Assembly (NCBI GenBank): GCA_963715815.1
Contig: OY970278.1
Span: 992,001-1,056,000, forward strand
Source of the DNA: JAFAMS01 sp963715815
Lineage (GTDB): Bacteria; Vulcanimicrobiota; Vulcanimicrobiia; Vulcanimicrobiales; Vulcanimicrobiaceae
Length of the DNA: 64,000 nt
Direction: 5' to 3'
Position 1 is the first letter of the stretch. Each line of letters begins with the position of its first letter. This document shows positions 50,339-59,762 of this stretch, piece by piece. The notes under the pieces are model-generated. The model worked only from the letters and a program-made list of their open reading frames with translations, searched no databases and was not told the origin of the DNA. Made by a program: the position numbers and the translations under genes.

Positions 50339-50941
50339 ATGATCGTTACGATTTCGCGGGAATACGGCGCTTCCGGCTTGACGGTTGCGCATCGCGTCGG
50401 CGATTTGCTGGGCTATCCTGTCATCGGCGACGACCTGCCCAAAATTGCAGCCTTAAGGTTGGGTACGACGCATGAAGACGTCGTCGCGGTCGAGCACCGC
50501 GCGCCTTCGTTGGCTGAACGAATTCTCCATAATCTTGGAAGCGCCGAAGGTGTAACGACCGTCGCTCCAAGCTTTGAGAACGAGGTCCGCAAAGAAATCG
50601 AAACCGCCGTGCTCGAGGCCGCGCAGCAGCCTGACGTCGTGATCGTCGGCGGAATTGCAAACATCATCCTGCGTGGCCGTCCGAATCTCCTGAGCGTCTT
50701 TCTGCACGCTCCGCTCGAGTTTCGCATAAGCCGCATCACGGAATCTCTTAAGATTGGGCGCGAAGAAGCACGCAAGGAAGTCGAGCGCGTCGACGCTGCT
50801 CGCAAGCGTTGGGCCAAAGTACACTACGATCTCGAATGGGGCCGCGCCGACTACTACTCGGTGACGCTCGATGTAGCGCGCGTCGGCGTCAACGGCGCCG
50901 TCTATTTGATTGCCAACGCAGCGAGTCAGCTTCACGAGTGA
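50339..50941 (+). CDS. cytidylate kinase-like family protein
   Basis: 200 residues from ATG 50339. ISREYGASGLTVAHRVGDLLGYPVIGD is the N-terminal motif of Cytidylate_kin_2 proteins, and DAARKRWAKVHYDLEWGRADYYSVTLDVARVG corresponds to the Arg-rich lid and the final strand. The classical GxxGSGK loop is reduced to EYGASG, as in this subfamily, whose true substrate is often unknown. The open frame extends to 50012 antisense to the ABC ATPase, which is rejected. The MFS gene overlaps the stop as GTGA. Confidence 0.87.
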   Translation: MIVTISREYGASGLTVAHRVGDLLGYPVIGDDLPKIAALRLGTTHEDVVAVEHRAPSLAERILHNLGSAEGVTTVAPSFENEVRKEIETAVLEAAQQPDVVIVGGIANIILRGRPNLLSVFLHAPLEFRISRITESLKIGREEARKEVERVDAARKRWAKVHYDLEWGRADYYSVTLDVARVGVNGAVYLIANAASQLHE

Positions 50942-52206
50942 AAACTTCCCTCGTACCGCACATCGACGAACCGCGCATACCCGAACGCAAGCTACGGCTG
51001 TGGAGCGCGTTCGAATATCGCGATTTTCGCCTGCTATGGATTGGGCTGCTCATCGCCAACGTCGGCTTCTGGATGCAGTTCACGTCGTTGACGTACCTGG
51101 TCGGCGTCGTCCTCGCTCACGACGCTGCGCAAAGCGCGTTCAATCTCGGACTCGTCGGCGCTGCGCGTTCGGTACCGGTCTTTTTGTTTTCTCCGATCGC
51201 CGGCTTCATCGCGGATCACTTCCCACGCCGGCGAACGCTGCTGTTTACGAATACCGGCCAAACGTTTCTGGCGCTCGGCCTGGCTTTCACTTCACTGCAT
51301 CGCGGACCGTGGGTGCTCTACGTCGTTTACCTGATCGCCGCGCTGCAAGCGACCGCCCAGACGTTCGATTCGCCGGCGCGCCAAAGCTGGATTCCGATTC
51401 TCGTCCCACGGAATCTGATCTCGAACGCTATCGGTTTGAATTCGATCGCCTTCAACGCGCCGATGACTGTCGGTCCCGCGATTGCCGGTATCTTGATCGG
51501 TGTGGTCGGCGTTCACGTGTCGTTCTTTGTAAACGCATTCTTGACGTGCGCTGTTGTCGTTGCCGTCATCTTTATGACGCCGGCACCGCCCGCCAGCACC
51601 TCGCGCGAACCGGTGTTCCAGCAGATCGCCGAAGGGCTTCGTTTCATCGGCTCGCATCCGGTACTGCGCTGGGTCATCGGCATGTTGATCGTCACGTCGT
51701 TCACGCTGCGGCCGTTCACGTCGCTGCTGGCCGCGTTCGCCACACACGTCGTGCACGTCGGAGCGTCTGGATACGGATTGCTGCTTGCGGCCGGCGGCGT
51801 CGGCACGATCGTGGGCGCGGTAACGACCGCGCTCTACCAATCCGAACGGCGCGGCGGCTGGTGGTTCATGGCCGCCATCGTTTCAGCGCTTGGCATCATC
51901 TCGCTCGGCTACACGACCGACTTCAGGCTGGCTCTCTTCGAGCAAGCCGTGTTGGGCTTCGGGATGATGTCGTTTGTCGGATCCTCGAACGTCCTTGTCC
52001 AAATGCTCTCGCCCGATGAGATGCGCGGCCGCGCCGTCTCCGTCTACTCGATGACTATTTTGGGTCTCGTACCCGCCGGGACGCTCGTCCTCGGATTTCT
52101 CGGCTCGCAGATCGGCCTGAGCCTCGCGTTCGCCTGCAGCGGCTCGCTAGCACTCGTGATGAGCCTTTGGGTCTGGCTTGCACATCCGGCGTTGCGTCGT
52201 GCGTGA
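50938..52206 (+). CDS. MFS transporter (MFS_3/EntS-like exporter)
   Basis: 422 residues with about twelve helices. FEYRDFRLLWIGLLIANVGFWMQFTSLTYLVG and AGFIADHFPRRRTLLFTNTGQTFLALGLAF (motif A-like loop between helices 2 and 3) together with FDSPARQSWIPILVPRNLISNAIGLNSIAFNAPMTVGPAIAGILIG are characteristic of the enterobactin-exporter-like group. The second half repeats the pattern. GTG 50938 overlaps the kinase-like gene's stop. The cargo cannot be predicted. Confidence 0.92.
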   Translation: MKTSLVPHIDEPRIPERKLRLWSAFEYRDFRLLWIGLLIANVGFWMQFTSLTYLVGVVLAHDAAQSAFNLGLVGAARSVPVFLFSPIAGFIADHFPRRRTLLFTNTGQTFLALGLAFTSLHRGPWVLYVVYLIAALQATAQTFDSPARQSWIPILVPRNLISNAIGLNSIAFNAPMTVGPAIAGILIGVVGVHVSFFVNAFLTCAVVVAVIFMTPAPPASTSREPVFQQIAEGLRFIGSHPVLRWVIGMLIVTSFTLRPFTSLLAAFATHVVHVGASGYGLLLAAGGVGTIVGAVTTALYQSERRGGWWFMAAIVSALGIISLGYTTDFRLALFEQAVLGFGMMSFVGSSNVLVQMLSPDEMRGRAVSVYSMTILGLVPAGTLVLGFLGSQIGLSLAFACSGSLALVMSLWVWLAHPALRRA

Positions 52207-53789
52207 TGGATAACGGTTGGCCGATCTTCGGCTTTCTGGTGGCGACGGCGGCGCTCGCCGTCTTGTCCAAGCGCATCAACGTCGCATATCCGATCGTCTT
52301 CGTCGTGGCCGGTGCGCTGCTCGGTTTCATTCCGAATCTTCCGAGTGTCGAGCTGCAACCGGACACGATCTTTTTGATCGTCCTGCCGATCTTTCTCTTC
52401 AGCGGCGGTTGGACGACCGACTGGTACGAATTCAAGCGAAACCTTCGCCCGATCGGCTTGGCCGCGATCGGTCTCGTCGTTTTCACGACGGTCATGGTCG
52501 CAGCCATCGCGCATGAAGTCATCGCGGGCATTACATGGCCAGCGGCCTACGTGCTCGGTGCGATCGTTGCGCCGACGGACGCGATCGCCGCGGAAGTGAT
52601 TGCCGACTCGGTCTCGCTGCCCCGCCGTATCATGACCATCATCAGCGGCGAAAGTCTCGTCAACGACGCCAGCGCCCTGATCGTCTATCGCTTTGCAATC
52701 GTTGCCGCAATTACGGGAGTATTCTCAGCTGGGCACGTTGTGCCGCAGTTTCTCCTCGTTTCAATCGGCGGTGTCGCGATCGGGCTGATCGTCGCGACCG
52801 TGATCTCATGGGCCCACCAATTCATTCGTTGGCGCGACCTCGACGACGAAGTCCTCGAAAACGTCATCAACCTGTTCGCGCCGTTCGCCTGCTATTTACC
52901 GGCAGAAGCACTCGGCGTCAGCGGTGTTCTGGCGGCAGTCACCGGCGGTATTTACATGAGCCGCCGCTCGGGACGAATGTCGCCTGATGCGCGACTGGTC
53001 GGCTACAGCGTTTGGGAGATGATGACGTATCTCCTCAACGCATTCGTGTTCTTGTTGCTGGGCTTGCAGTTACGCCGCATTGTCACGACGCTCGGACACG
53101 AATCGTTCGAGCGATTGATGCTCTACGGCGTTGCAATCAGCATCGCGGTCATCGTGCTGCGCTTCGTTTGGATATTTCCCGCAACATACGTCCCGCGCTT
53201 GGTGAGCAAGAGCCTACGCGAACGAGACCCATCACCGCCTTGGACGTGGCCCGTGATCCTTTCGTGGGCGGGAATGCGCGGCGTCGTCTCGCTTGCCGCG
53301 GCGCTCGCGATTCCGTCCTCGGTGGTGGATCGCGACGCGATCATCTTCGTCACATTTTGCGTCATCTTTGCGACGCTCGTCGTCATGGGCTTGACGTTGC
53401 CGTTCATCATTCGCGTCTTGCACGTAAGCGACGACGGACGAATGGAGAAGAAAGAAATCGAGATTCGAATCAAAGCGCTCGAAGCGGGTATGTCGCGCCT
53501 GCGCGAGCTCGAGCCGACCTTCGATACCGAAACGGAATGGGAAGTCGAAGGACGCATCGTCGATGAGTACCAGCATCGCATTCAGCACCTGCAGGGTCAT
53601 CTCGAGCTCGGCCCTGATGGTGAGCCGGTCACCGAGAATGCGGTCGATCACCGGCTGCAAAGGGCGGCGCTGCAAGCCGAGCGCAAGGCGATTCAGGGAA
53701 TGCGCCACGACGGGAACATTCCCGACGAAGTCTATCGCGCGATCGAGTACGATCTCGATCTGGCCGATGCACGGCTACGTCACGGCTGA
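52206..53789 (+). CDS. Na+/H+ antiporter (CPA1/NhaP-like) with cytoplasmic tail
   Basis: 527 residues. About twelve helices occupy residues 1-400. The ion-binding region includes APTDAIAAEVIADSVSLPRR and SGESLVNDASALIVYRFA (Asn-Asp motif), and the SWAGMRGVVSLAAALAIP motif of helix 11 is intact. A hydrophilic, helix-rich C-terminal tail of about 120 residues (MSRLRELEPTFDTETEWEVEGRIVDEYQHR) may regulate activity. ATG 52206 overlaps the MFS stop by one base (TGATG). It exchanges Na+ or K+ for protons at the inner membrane. Confidence 0.94.
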   Translation: MDNGWPIFGFLVATAALAVLSKRINVAYPIVFVVAGALLGFIPNLPSVELQPDTIFLIVLPIFLFSGGWTTDWYEFKRNLRPIGLAAIGLVVFTTVMVAAIAHEVIAGITWPAAYVLGAIVAPTDAIAAEVIADSVSLPRRIMTIISGESLVNDASALIVYRFAIVAAITGVFSAGHVVPQFLLVSIGGVAIGLIVATVISWAHQFIRWRDLDDEVLENVINLFAPFACYLPAEALGVSGVLAAVTGGIYMSRRSGRMSPDARLVGYSVWEMMTYLLNAFVFLLLGLQLRRIVTTLGHESFERLMLYGVAISIAVIVLRFVWIFPATYVPRLVSKSLRERDPSPPWTWPVILSWAGMRGVVSLAAALAIPSSVVDRDAIIFVTFCVIFATLVVMGLTLPFIIRVLHVSDDGRMEKKEIEIRIKALEAGMSRLRELEPTFDTETEWEVEGRIVDEYQHRIQHLQGHLELGPDGEPVTENAVDHRLQRAALQAERKAIQGMRHDGNIPDEVYRAIEYDLDLADARLRHG

Positions 53790-54490
53790 GATTTTGGTTT
53801 CGGTTTTGCGGTGAAGTAGTAGTCCGCCAGGCGAAAGCCCGCGCGCTCGAGCACCGAGCGTGAGGCGGTATCAGTGTACGGAACCGAAGCCAAAACCATC
53901 CGGCCGGTGTGTTCGGCAGCGTCCGCCGAGCGCGCCAGGATCTCAGCGCCGTAGCCGTGACGGCGTCCCGACGGAAACACGAACGCGCTCACCTCACTCC
54001 ACGTCGACGTGAGCTCTTGGAGAATCGCATAGCCGACGATCTCGCCGCCTGCGAGCGCGGCTGCAAAGCGCGGCGCGTCGTAGTGCTCGACATGGCGGGA
54101 GATCAGCTGGCGCGTGCGCGCATCCATCTCGGAGGCGGCGCGCAAGTTTAGCTCTCCGGCTCTCTGAACCGGCTCCGCGCGCCGGACGAAAACCGCCGTG
54201 TGCGGCTGCGATTCCATCCCGAGATCGTTCACCGCTTGGCGTGTCGAGATGTCGCCGCCGAAGTACCAAATCAACGTGGCGCCGGTTGCGACGAACGCGT
54301 CGGCGAGCAGTTTGCGACCGTCCTGTCCCTCGGCAATATCAAAGCGGACAATCCAGGATTCGGGTACGAGCTTGCCGTCGCCGGTGAATGCGACTCCGAG
54401 GGCTTTGGCGCCGTCGGTAATGGCGCGGCCGCGCGCTGCAGCCTTTATCTTCAGCGCTACTGCTGCATCGGGAATATCGTCGAGATACAT
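53780..54490 (-). CDS. GNAT family N-acetyltransferase
   Basis: 236 residues from ATG 54490 (a GTG at 54538 would add 16). The second half holds the GNAT core: AGGEIVGYAILQELTSTWSEVSAFVFPSGRRHGYGAEILARSADAAEHTGRMVLASVPYTDTASRSVLERAGFRLADYYF, with RRHGYGAEIL as the acetyl-CoA loop. The first half (about 110 residues) is a divergent N-terminal domain, so this may be a tandem GNAT. Substrate unknown. It converges with the antiporter gene, overlapping by 10 bp. Confidence 0.82.
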   Translation of the reverse strand: MYLDDIPDAAVALKIKAAARGRAITDGAKALGVAFTGDGKLVPESWIVRFDIAEGQDGRKLLADAFVATGATLIWYFGGDISTRQAVNDLGMESQPHTAVFVRRAEPVQRAGELNLRAASEMDARTRQLISRHVEHYDAPRFAAALAGGEIVGYAILQELTSTWSEVSAFVFPSGRRHGYGAEILARSADAAEHTGRMVLASVPYTDTASRSVLERAGFRLADYYFTAKPKPKSQP

Positions 54491-54536
54491 GCTTCCTACA
54501 TTACCCGAGGGAGGGCCTAACAACATTTTCGATCTC

Positions 54537-54572
54537 ACAAAAAAAAGAGCGAGTCGCAGATTTGCGACTCGC
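54537..54572 (-). terminator. rho-independent terminator after the histone-like gene
   Basis: On the minus strand a ten-pair stem GCGAGTCGCA/TGCGACTCGC with a four-base loop is followed by TCTTTTTTTTG. It ends the histone-like transcript, before the GNAT gene on the same strand. Confidence 0.9.
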
Positions 54573-54594
54573 CTTTGCTGTTATGGGTGAAGGT

Positions 54595-54759
54595 TTACTT
54601 CTTAGCAGCCTTCTTGCGGCGAGAAGCCTTGCGTCGTGTGCTCTTCTTGCGAGCCTTGCGAGCCTTCTTGCGAGTTGCCGATTTCTTAGCAGCCTTCTTG
54701 CGACGCTTTTTGGGCGCTGCAGCTTTAGCTACTTTCTTTTTCCGTCTCTTGGCAGCCAT
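54595..54759 (-). CDS. histone H1-like Lys/Arg-rich DNA-binding protein, 54 residues
   Basis: An ATG at 54759 with AAAGGA five bases upstream opens a 54-codon frame ending in TAA at 54597-54595. About half the residues are Lys or Arg and most of the rest are Ala: AKRRKKKVAKAAAPKKRRKK at the start, then KKAAKK repeats. There is no acidic residue. It resembles the C-terminal tails of bacterial H1/Hc1 and AlgP-type proteins that bind DNA non-specifically and compact it. It has its own terminator. It is shorter than most relatives. Confidence 0.85.
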   Translation of the reverse strand: MAAKRRKKKVAKAAAPKKRRKKAAKKSATRKKARKARKKSTRRKASRRKKAAKK

Positions 54760-54912
54760 GTGGGTCCTTTCTGCTCAACCCAAAGGGCGAGCGACCCGGC
54801 GTAACGCCGGTGTGATTGCCTAAGTTATAGCACAAGTTCACCTGCTGTTGCAAATGTCGCATGTCAAAACGCAGGAAGGCACGACGTTGTCGACGACGCA
54901 AAACCGCCAAAC

Positions 54913-55725
54913 ATGCAAACGATTCCAATCGACGGCGGTACACTTTCGTACGCCGACGACGGTACCGGACGCGCCGTCATCCTCATCCACGGCTTCTTGC
55001 TCGACCACTCAATTTGGGATGGAATTGTGCCCTCGCTCACGCCGAGCGCGCGTGTCATTCGTCCGGATTTGCGCGGACTCGGACAATCGTCGGTAACGCC
55101 CGGACCGTACCTGATCGAAACGCTCGCCGCCGACATCGCGACGCTGCTCGACGCCAAGCGCATCGCCTCCGCGACCCTCGTCGGGCACTCGCTCGGCGGC
55201 TATGTCGCGCTCGCATTTTTTCGGATGTTTCGCGAACGCGTCGATGCCCTCGCGCTCGTCGGCAGCCGCTTCGTAAACGACACCGAACAAGCTGCGCGCG
55301 ATCGTTACGTGCTCGCAGATCGTGCCGAACGTGAAGGGATTGCGCCGGTCGTAGATGCGTTTATTCCGCGATTTTTCGCACCCGCCGTTTATGCGGAAAA
55401 GCCTGAATTAATTGAGGAAATGCGCCAATTGTGCGCTGGAACGGATCCGCGCGGCGCAGCCGCACATTTGCGCGGCGCGGCGCAGCGCGTCGATGCGCGC
55501 GATCTGGTCGAAGATATAGATGTACCGTTCTTGTTCGCGATCGGCGATCAAGATGCGATTATGGGTTTGACGGAAGCCGTCAGCATCGTACCGCGGATTC
55601 CCACTGCTAAGCTCGCGACGTTCGCGGGCTGCGGACACATGCCGATGTACGAGGCGGCCGATCAGCTCGCGGACGCCCTCGGCGCTTTGCTCGAGAGCGC
55701 GGGAATATCGGCCGCCGCCAGCTGA
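54913..55725 (+). CDS. alpha/beta hydrolase
   Basis: 270 residues. VILIHGFLLDHSIWDGIV gives the oxyanion-hole HG, PDLRGLGQSS follows, the nucleophile elbow is VGHSLGGYVAL (Ser about residue 98), the acid is in FAIGDQDAI (Asp), and the His in FAGCGHMPMYE. The catalytic triad is complete. Relatives include 3-oxoadipate enol-lactonases and haloperoxidase-like esterases. Its 3' end overlaps the convergent chemoreceptor by 64 bp. No signal peptide. Confidence 0.92.
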   Translation: MQTIPIDGGTLSYADDGTGRAVILIHGFLLDHSIWDGIVPSLTPSARVIRPDLRGLGQSSVTPGPYLIETLAADIATLLDAKRIASATLVGHSLGGYVALAFFRMFRERVDALALVGSRFVNDTEQAARDRYVLADRAEREGIAPVVDAFIPRFFAPAVYAEKPELIEEMRQLCAGTDPRGAAAHLRGAAQRVDARDLVEDIDVPFLFAIGDQDAIMGLTEAVSIVPRIPTAKLATFAGCGHMPMYEAADQLADALGALLESAGISAAAS

Positions 55726-57737
55726 CGCTGGCCGTTTCCGTCGGTCGTGAACTGGGTCGTCAGCTTGCGGAGCGTACGCGCCGTCTCGTCGAGCTCCGTC
55801 GCCTGTTCCTGAACTTGCTCGACCTGCGCGCGGACGTCGAAGGAGATCCGGGCGACGCGTTCGGCTTCCATCCGGTGCTGTGCGCTGGTCGCGGCGATCG
55901 AGCCGATCGAAGCCGTGATCTCGGTCGTCTGCGCCGCCATCTGTTTGGTGCCGGCCGAGTTCTCCTCGACGACGTCGTTGATCGAGCGAATCGACTCGGT
56001 GAGACTCTTGGCGCTGCGCGCCATCACGCCGGTCGCGTCGGCGATCTCGGAGACTTGCTGCACCGTCTGTTCGACGCTTTGTAAAATTTCGCGCAGCGCC
56101 GCGCCGCCGATGACGGCCTTCTCGGTTCCGCTCGAAACCTTGTCGGCGCCGTCGCCGACTGCCTTGACGGCGTCGCGCGTCCGCGCTTGCACCTCGCGGA
56201 CGAGCTGGCCGATTTGCTTGTTCTCGGAGGCTGAACGCTCGGCGAGCTTGCGAACCTCGTCCGCGACGACGGCGAAGCCGCGGCCATGTTCGCCGGCGCG
56301 TGCTGCTTCGATCGCGGCGTTGAGCGCCAGCAAGTTCGTCTGTTCCGCAATCTCTTCGACGGCTTCGACGATCGAGCCGATCTGCGCGCTGAGCATCTCC
56401 AGCTCGTTGATCTTGTCGGTCGCCGCGCGAACGGCGCCGGCGATCTGGTACATCTCTTCGACCGTATCTGCGACGGCACGTTCGCCGCTTGCCGCAGCGG
56501 TCTTGGTTTGCACGCCCGCCGCCGCGAGCGTCATCGAGATGTGCGCCAGACGTTCGACGTCTTCGAACATCTTCGACGCATCGTGTGACGCGGTGCTGAC
56601 CTGCGCGGCTTGATCGACTGCTCCGCGCGCGATCGCATCGACGCCGATCGAGAATTGACGCACCATTGTGTCGAGCGTCGTTGCCGCTTCGCTCAGAGCA
56701 TCGTAGCCTTTCGCCAAGCCCGCCATCGCGATAGTTGCTTCCGCGACCATCTTGCTCGAGCGTTCGGATGTCGAGCCGAGCTGTGTCGAGCTTGCCGCAA
56801 GCGAGTCGGACGTGCGCTGAATTTGCCCGACGACGAGCGCCAGGTTCTGATTCATGCGCGCTAGCGCGTTTCCGAGACGGTCGCCGGGAGCGTGCGGTTC
56901 GATGGTTGTGGCGAGATCGCCGGCAGCGATTGCTTCGGCGGTTCCGGCCATCTCGCGCTGGTAGGCGATCATCTCGTCGAACGCATCCGCAATCTCGCCC
57001 AGCTCGTTTTGCGAGTGAATATCGCTCGTGTCGTCGAGAATGCCGCTCGCCAGGGCGCGGGCTGTGGTTGCCAGCTGGTACGCGTCGCGGCGGATATAGC
57101 GCAGGAACCAGAAGATCAGCGCCAAGATGACGATCAGCGCTGCGAGCGAGATCGCGGCAACGCGGAAGAAGGTCAGCTGGGCGGCGTTGGAAAGCGCCGT
57201 CGCCGGCTTGGCCGTAAAGAGCACGCCGACCATGTGCCCCGCGTCGTCTATGATCGGCTCGTAGGCCGCGATGTAGGTCTGTCCATTAAAAGGAACGTAG
57301 CCGCGGTATGGGCGCTGAACGTCGATTGCGTTACGTGCTTTACCCGTCAGCTCGGAGCCGATGATCGACTTGCCGTTCTCCTGGAGGGTCGTCGAGATCG
57401 CGATCGGGACGCCGTTTTCGATCTCGTAGATGGTGGCGTCGCAGCCGGTGATCTTCTTGACGTTGCTGACGAGCTCGACGTCGTTGTTGGCGATCCAGCC
57501 GCCGAACTGCAGCGTGTGCCCGATCACAACCGGCGTTCCGCCATGGACTCCCAGAAGCGTCGATGCGGTACGCTGAGCGACCTCAACCTGACTCTGGATC
57601 TCTTTTTCGACCGAATCTCGAACCGTGTTGTCGACGACGAATAAGAGAACCGCGGTGAAGGCAAGAAGCGAAGCCGTCGCAACAGCCAAAACCTGCGTTG
57701 CGAGAGAATTCCATCGGATTAGCTCCCGCAGCCTCAC
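55662..57737 (-). CDS. methyl-accepting chemotaxis protein with periplasmic Cache-like sensor
   Basis: 691 residues. Helix 1 is at 15-36; the sensor domain at 38-188 (with GGWIANNDVELVSNVKKITGCDATIYE, a Cache_3/2-type core) is extracytoplasmic; helix 2 is at 191-214; one or two HAMP units follow (215-310); and the signalling hairpin holds IAEQTNLLALNAAIEAARAGEHGRGFAVVADEVRKLAERS. There is no C-terminal NWETF-type CheR tether. It senses a small ligand and controls CheA. GTG 57737 has GGGGGG upstream. It is the only chemotaxis gene here. Confidence 0.93.
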   Translation of the reverse strand: MRLRELIRWNSLATQVLAVATASLLAFTAVLLFVVDNTVRDSVEKEIQSQVEVAQRTASTLLGVHGGTPVVIGHTLQFGGWIANNDVELVSNVKKITGCDATIYEIENGVPIAISTTLQENGKSIIGSELTGKARNAIDVQRPYRGYVPFNGQTYIAAYEPIIDDAGHMVGVLFTAKPATALSNAAQLTFFRVAAISLAALIVILALIFWFLRYIRRDAYQLATTARALASGILDDTSDIHSQNELGEIADAFDEMIAYQREMAGTAEAIAAGDLATTIEPHAPGDRLGNALARMNQNLALVVGQIQRTSDSLAASSTQLGSTSERSSKMVAEATIAMAGLAKGYDALSEAATTLDTMVRQFSIGVDAIARGAVDQAAQVSTASHDASKMFEDVERLAHISMTLAAAGVQTKTAAASGERAVADTVEEMYQIAGAVRAATDKINELEMLSAQIGSIVEAVEEIAEQTNLLALNAAIEAARAGEHGRGFAVVADEVRKLAERSASENKQIGQLVREVQARTRDAVKAVGDGADKVSSGTEKAVIGGAALREILQSVEQTVQQVSEIADATGVMARSAKSLTESIRSINDVVEENSAGTKQMAAQTTEITASIGSIAATSAQHRMEAERVARISFDVRAQVEQVQEQATELDETARTLRKLTTQFTTDGNGQRQLAAADIPALSSKAPRASAS

Positions 57738-57935
57738 CGGATTGATTTCCCCCCAGCCTTAATTGGTTAGCGCTATGTTCGACGGGCCTGCTCTGCCGCC
57801 TATGGCTCGGTTGCCCAGGGTGAGACGCGGGGACTAACGGGGTAGGCCTTAACACAGCTTTCAGGATGGACTGAGAGTTTGCTGCTATGTTGGCAACCTG
57901 TGCGCGGTTCTTCATAAGGAAAGAAAGGTTTTCGG

Positions 57936-59762
57936 ATGACGTCTTCGATGCGTGCTCCGCTGGCTCTCGCAGTCGGTTTAGCTCTATTGCTCCCGGCATG
58001 CGGCGGTGGAGGCGGCTCAAAGCCGGCGCCGAGCCCGACGGCCACGGGCTCCGTATCCGATTTCGTGTGCCCGACGACGGATGGAACGAGCTCGGTCGCC
58101 CGCGTAAGCGCTGCAAACGGAGCCGAAGCAACGCGTCACGCGATCGTGCGCGCGCCGAAAGCGTCTCTAACATCGATCAGTCGCGTCGCGGTTGAGTACG
58201 ATCGCAACGCCTTGACCCGCTCGACCGCCGCATTTGCGCGCACGGAGAGCAGTGTCGGCTCGACGCTCACGCAGACGTTCGATTACCCGACGCTCGGCAA
58301 AACGATCCACGTCCTTTCGGTCGCGCCGTCACAGGCGCTCGCCGCCATGACGACGCTGCGCGCGCAAACCGGCGTGCTCAGCGTGACGCCGGCGGGACAG
58401 AAGCGTTATCGCCTCACTTCCACGCCGCTGCTCGTCAGCAACAATTACTTCCTGGGCTTTGCGGGCGCGAATACGCCGCCGTTTTACGAGGCTGCGCAAA
58501 TTCCAGGCCAATGGGACATGCACGCAATTCGGATGGAGTACGCGTTCGGCTATTCGAACGCTACGAATACCACGGGAGCCGCACACCCGAACGCGCTCGG
58601 AACGCATAGCGTCAAGCTCGCCGTCATCGACACGGGACAAGACACGCTGCATCCCGATCTCGCGGCGAATGTCGTCTACCAGAAGTGCTTCATCACGAAC
58701 GAAGCCGGGACAGCGCAATCCACTTCCAACTTCTCAACAGATCCGCAAGGTCACGGCACCGACGTAACGGGTATCGCGGCTGCGGTTACGAATCCGTCGG
58801 GCTCGAATCCGAACGATCTCGGATTTGCGGGCGCAGGCGGCAACGTCGGTATCATGGCGTATCGGGTGTTCCCGACGCCTGACGACAACTGCGGCAATCC
58901 GAATTCGACGGATGACGTCTGCGGTGCTGATACAGCCGACATTGCATCCGCGATCGACGACGCCGTCACGAACGGTGCCAGCGTCATCTCGATGAGCATC
59001 GGCGGCAATGCGTGCACGACGCCGGGCGTCGATAGCGACGCAACCGAAGGCGCGGCAGTCGCAAACGCGATCGCGCATAATGTTATCGTCGTCGCTGCAG
59101 CCGGCAACGAAAGCACGAGCACGTCGAGCAAACAACCCGTCGATGCGCCCGGATGTGATGCGGGCGTAATCGCAGTCGGTGCGACCGGCCTCGACGATGG
59201 TACGCCGAACGGTTCGAGCGGGTCCGGCGGGAACGCGACTCCGGCGGGGACTTCCGTAACGCCCCAAGAGTACGTTGCGTATTACAGCAACGCCGGCTCG
59301 ACCAACACGCTCAACAGCGCAGCATCGTGGGGTATTGTCGCGCCGGGCGGAGATCCCGCGAATTCGGAAATCACCGGAACGGCTGACGATCTGCATTGGA
59401 TCGAGAATATCTGGACGTCGACGCCGTACCAGTCAAACTCTGGCGACCAGACTTTCCTCGGCGAATGCACGGACGATTATTCGGCTTCAAATCCAAATGC
59501 GTCAACATCCACAACACCGCCGGTCGACTGCCGTACGTTGATCGCAGGAACCTCGCAAGCTACGCCGCACGTAGCTGGCGTGGCAGCACTCATCTGTGGG
59601 CTGAATCCGGCCGACTGTACGCCGACGGCGATGAAGACTCTGTTGTGCACGACAGCAGATACCATTCATGACGCCAATCAGGGCTGCGGTCGCCTCGATG
59701 CCTACACTGCGGTGGCGACGGCGTTGAGCGATCCGACTCCACCCGCGCCTTTCACACAATGA
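57936..59762 (+). CDS. S8 (subtilisin-like) serine protease lipoprotein, copy 1
   Basis: 608 residues. A lipobox (LLPAC, Cys 22) and Gly-rich linker tether it outside the inner membrane. A propeptide-like region (about 80-160, with GKTIHVLSV) precedes the catalytic domain. Triad: D232 (VIDTGQDTLHP), H273 (GHGTDVTGIAA), S540 (AGTSQATPHVAG), with oxyanion N391 (AAGNE). Several Cys pairs suggest disulfides. ATG 57936. The 198 bp gap to the divergent MCP gene holds its promoter. Its stop overlaps the thiolase start (ATGA). Confidence 0.93.
   Translation: MTSSMRAPLALAVGLALLLPACGGGGGSKPAPSPTATGSVSDFVCPTTDGTSSVARVSAANGAEATRHAIVRAPKASLTSISRVAVEYDRNALTRSTAAFARTESSVGSTLTQTFDYPTLGKTIHVLSVAPSQALAAMTTLRAQTGVLSVTPAGQKRYRLTSTPLLVSNNYFLGFAGANTPPFYEAAQIPGQWDMHAIRMEYAFGYSNATNTTGAAHPNALGTHSVKLAVIDTGQDTLHPDLAANVVYQKCFITNEAGTAQSTSNFSTDPQGHGTDVTGIAAAVTNPSGSNPNDLGFAGAGGNVGIMAYRVFPTPDDNCGNPNSTDDVCGADTADIASAIDDAVTNGASVISMSIGGNACTTPGVDSDATEGAAVANAIAHNVIVVAAAGNESTSTSSKQPVDAPGCDAGVIAVGATGLDDGTPNGSSGSGGNATPAGTSVTPQEYVAYYSNAGSTNTLNSAASWGIVAPGGDPANSEITGTADDLHWIENIWTSTPYQSNSGDQTFLGECTDDYSASNPNASTSTTPPVDCRTLIAGTSQATPHVAGVAALICGLNPADCTPTAMKTLLCTTADTIHDANQGCGRLDAYTAVATALSDPTPPAPFTQ

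Noticed and set aside
57738..57935. Possible c-di-GMP or other riboswitch between chemoreceptor and S8 protease
   Set aside because: Several GC-rich inverted segments exist, but I could not place the conserved core of any known riboswitch class on either strand.
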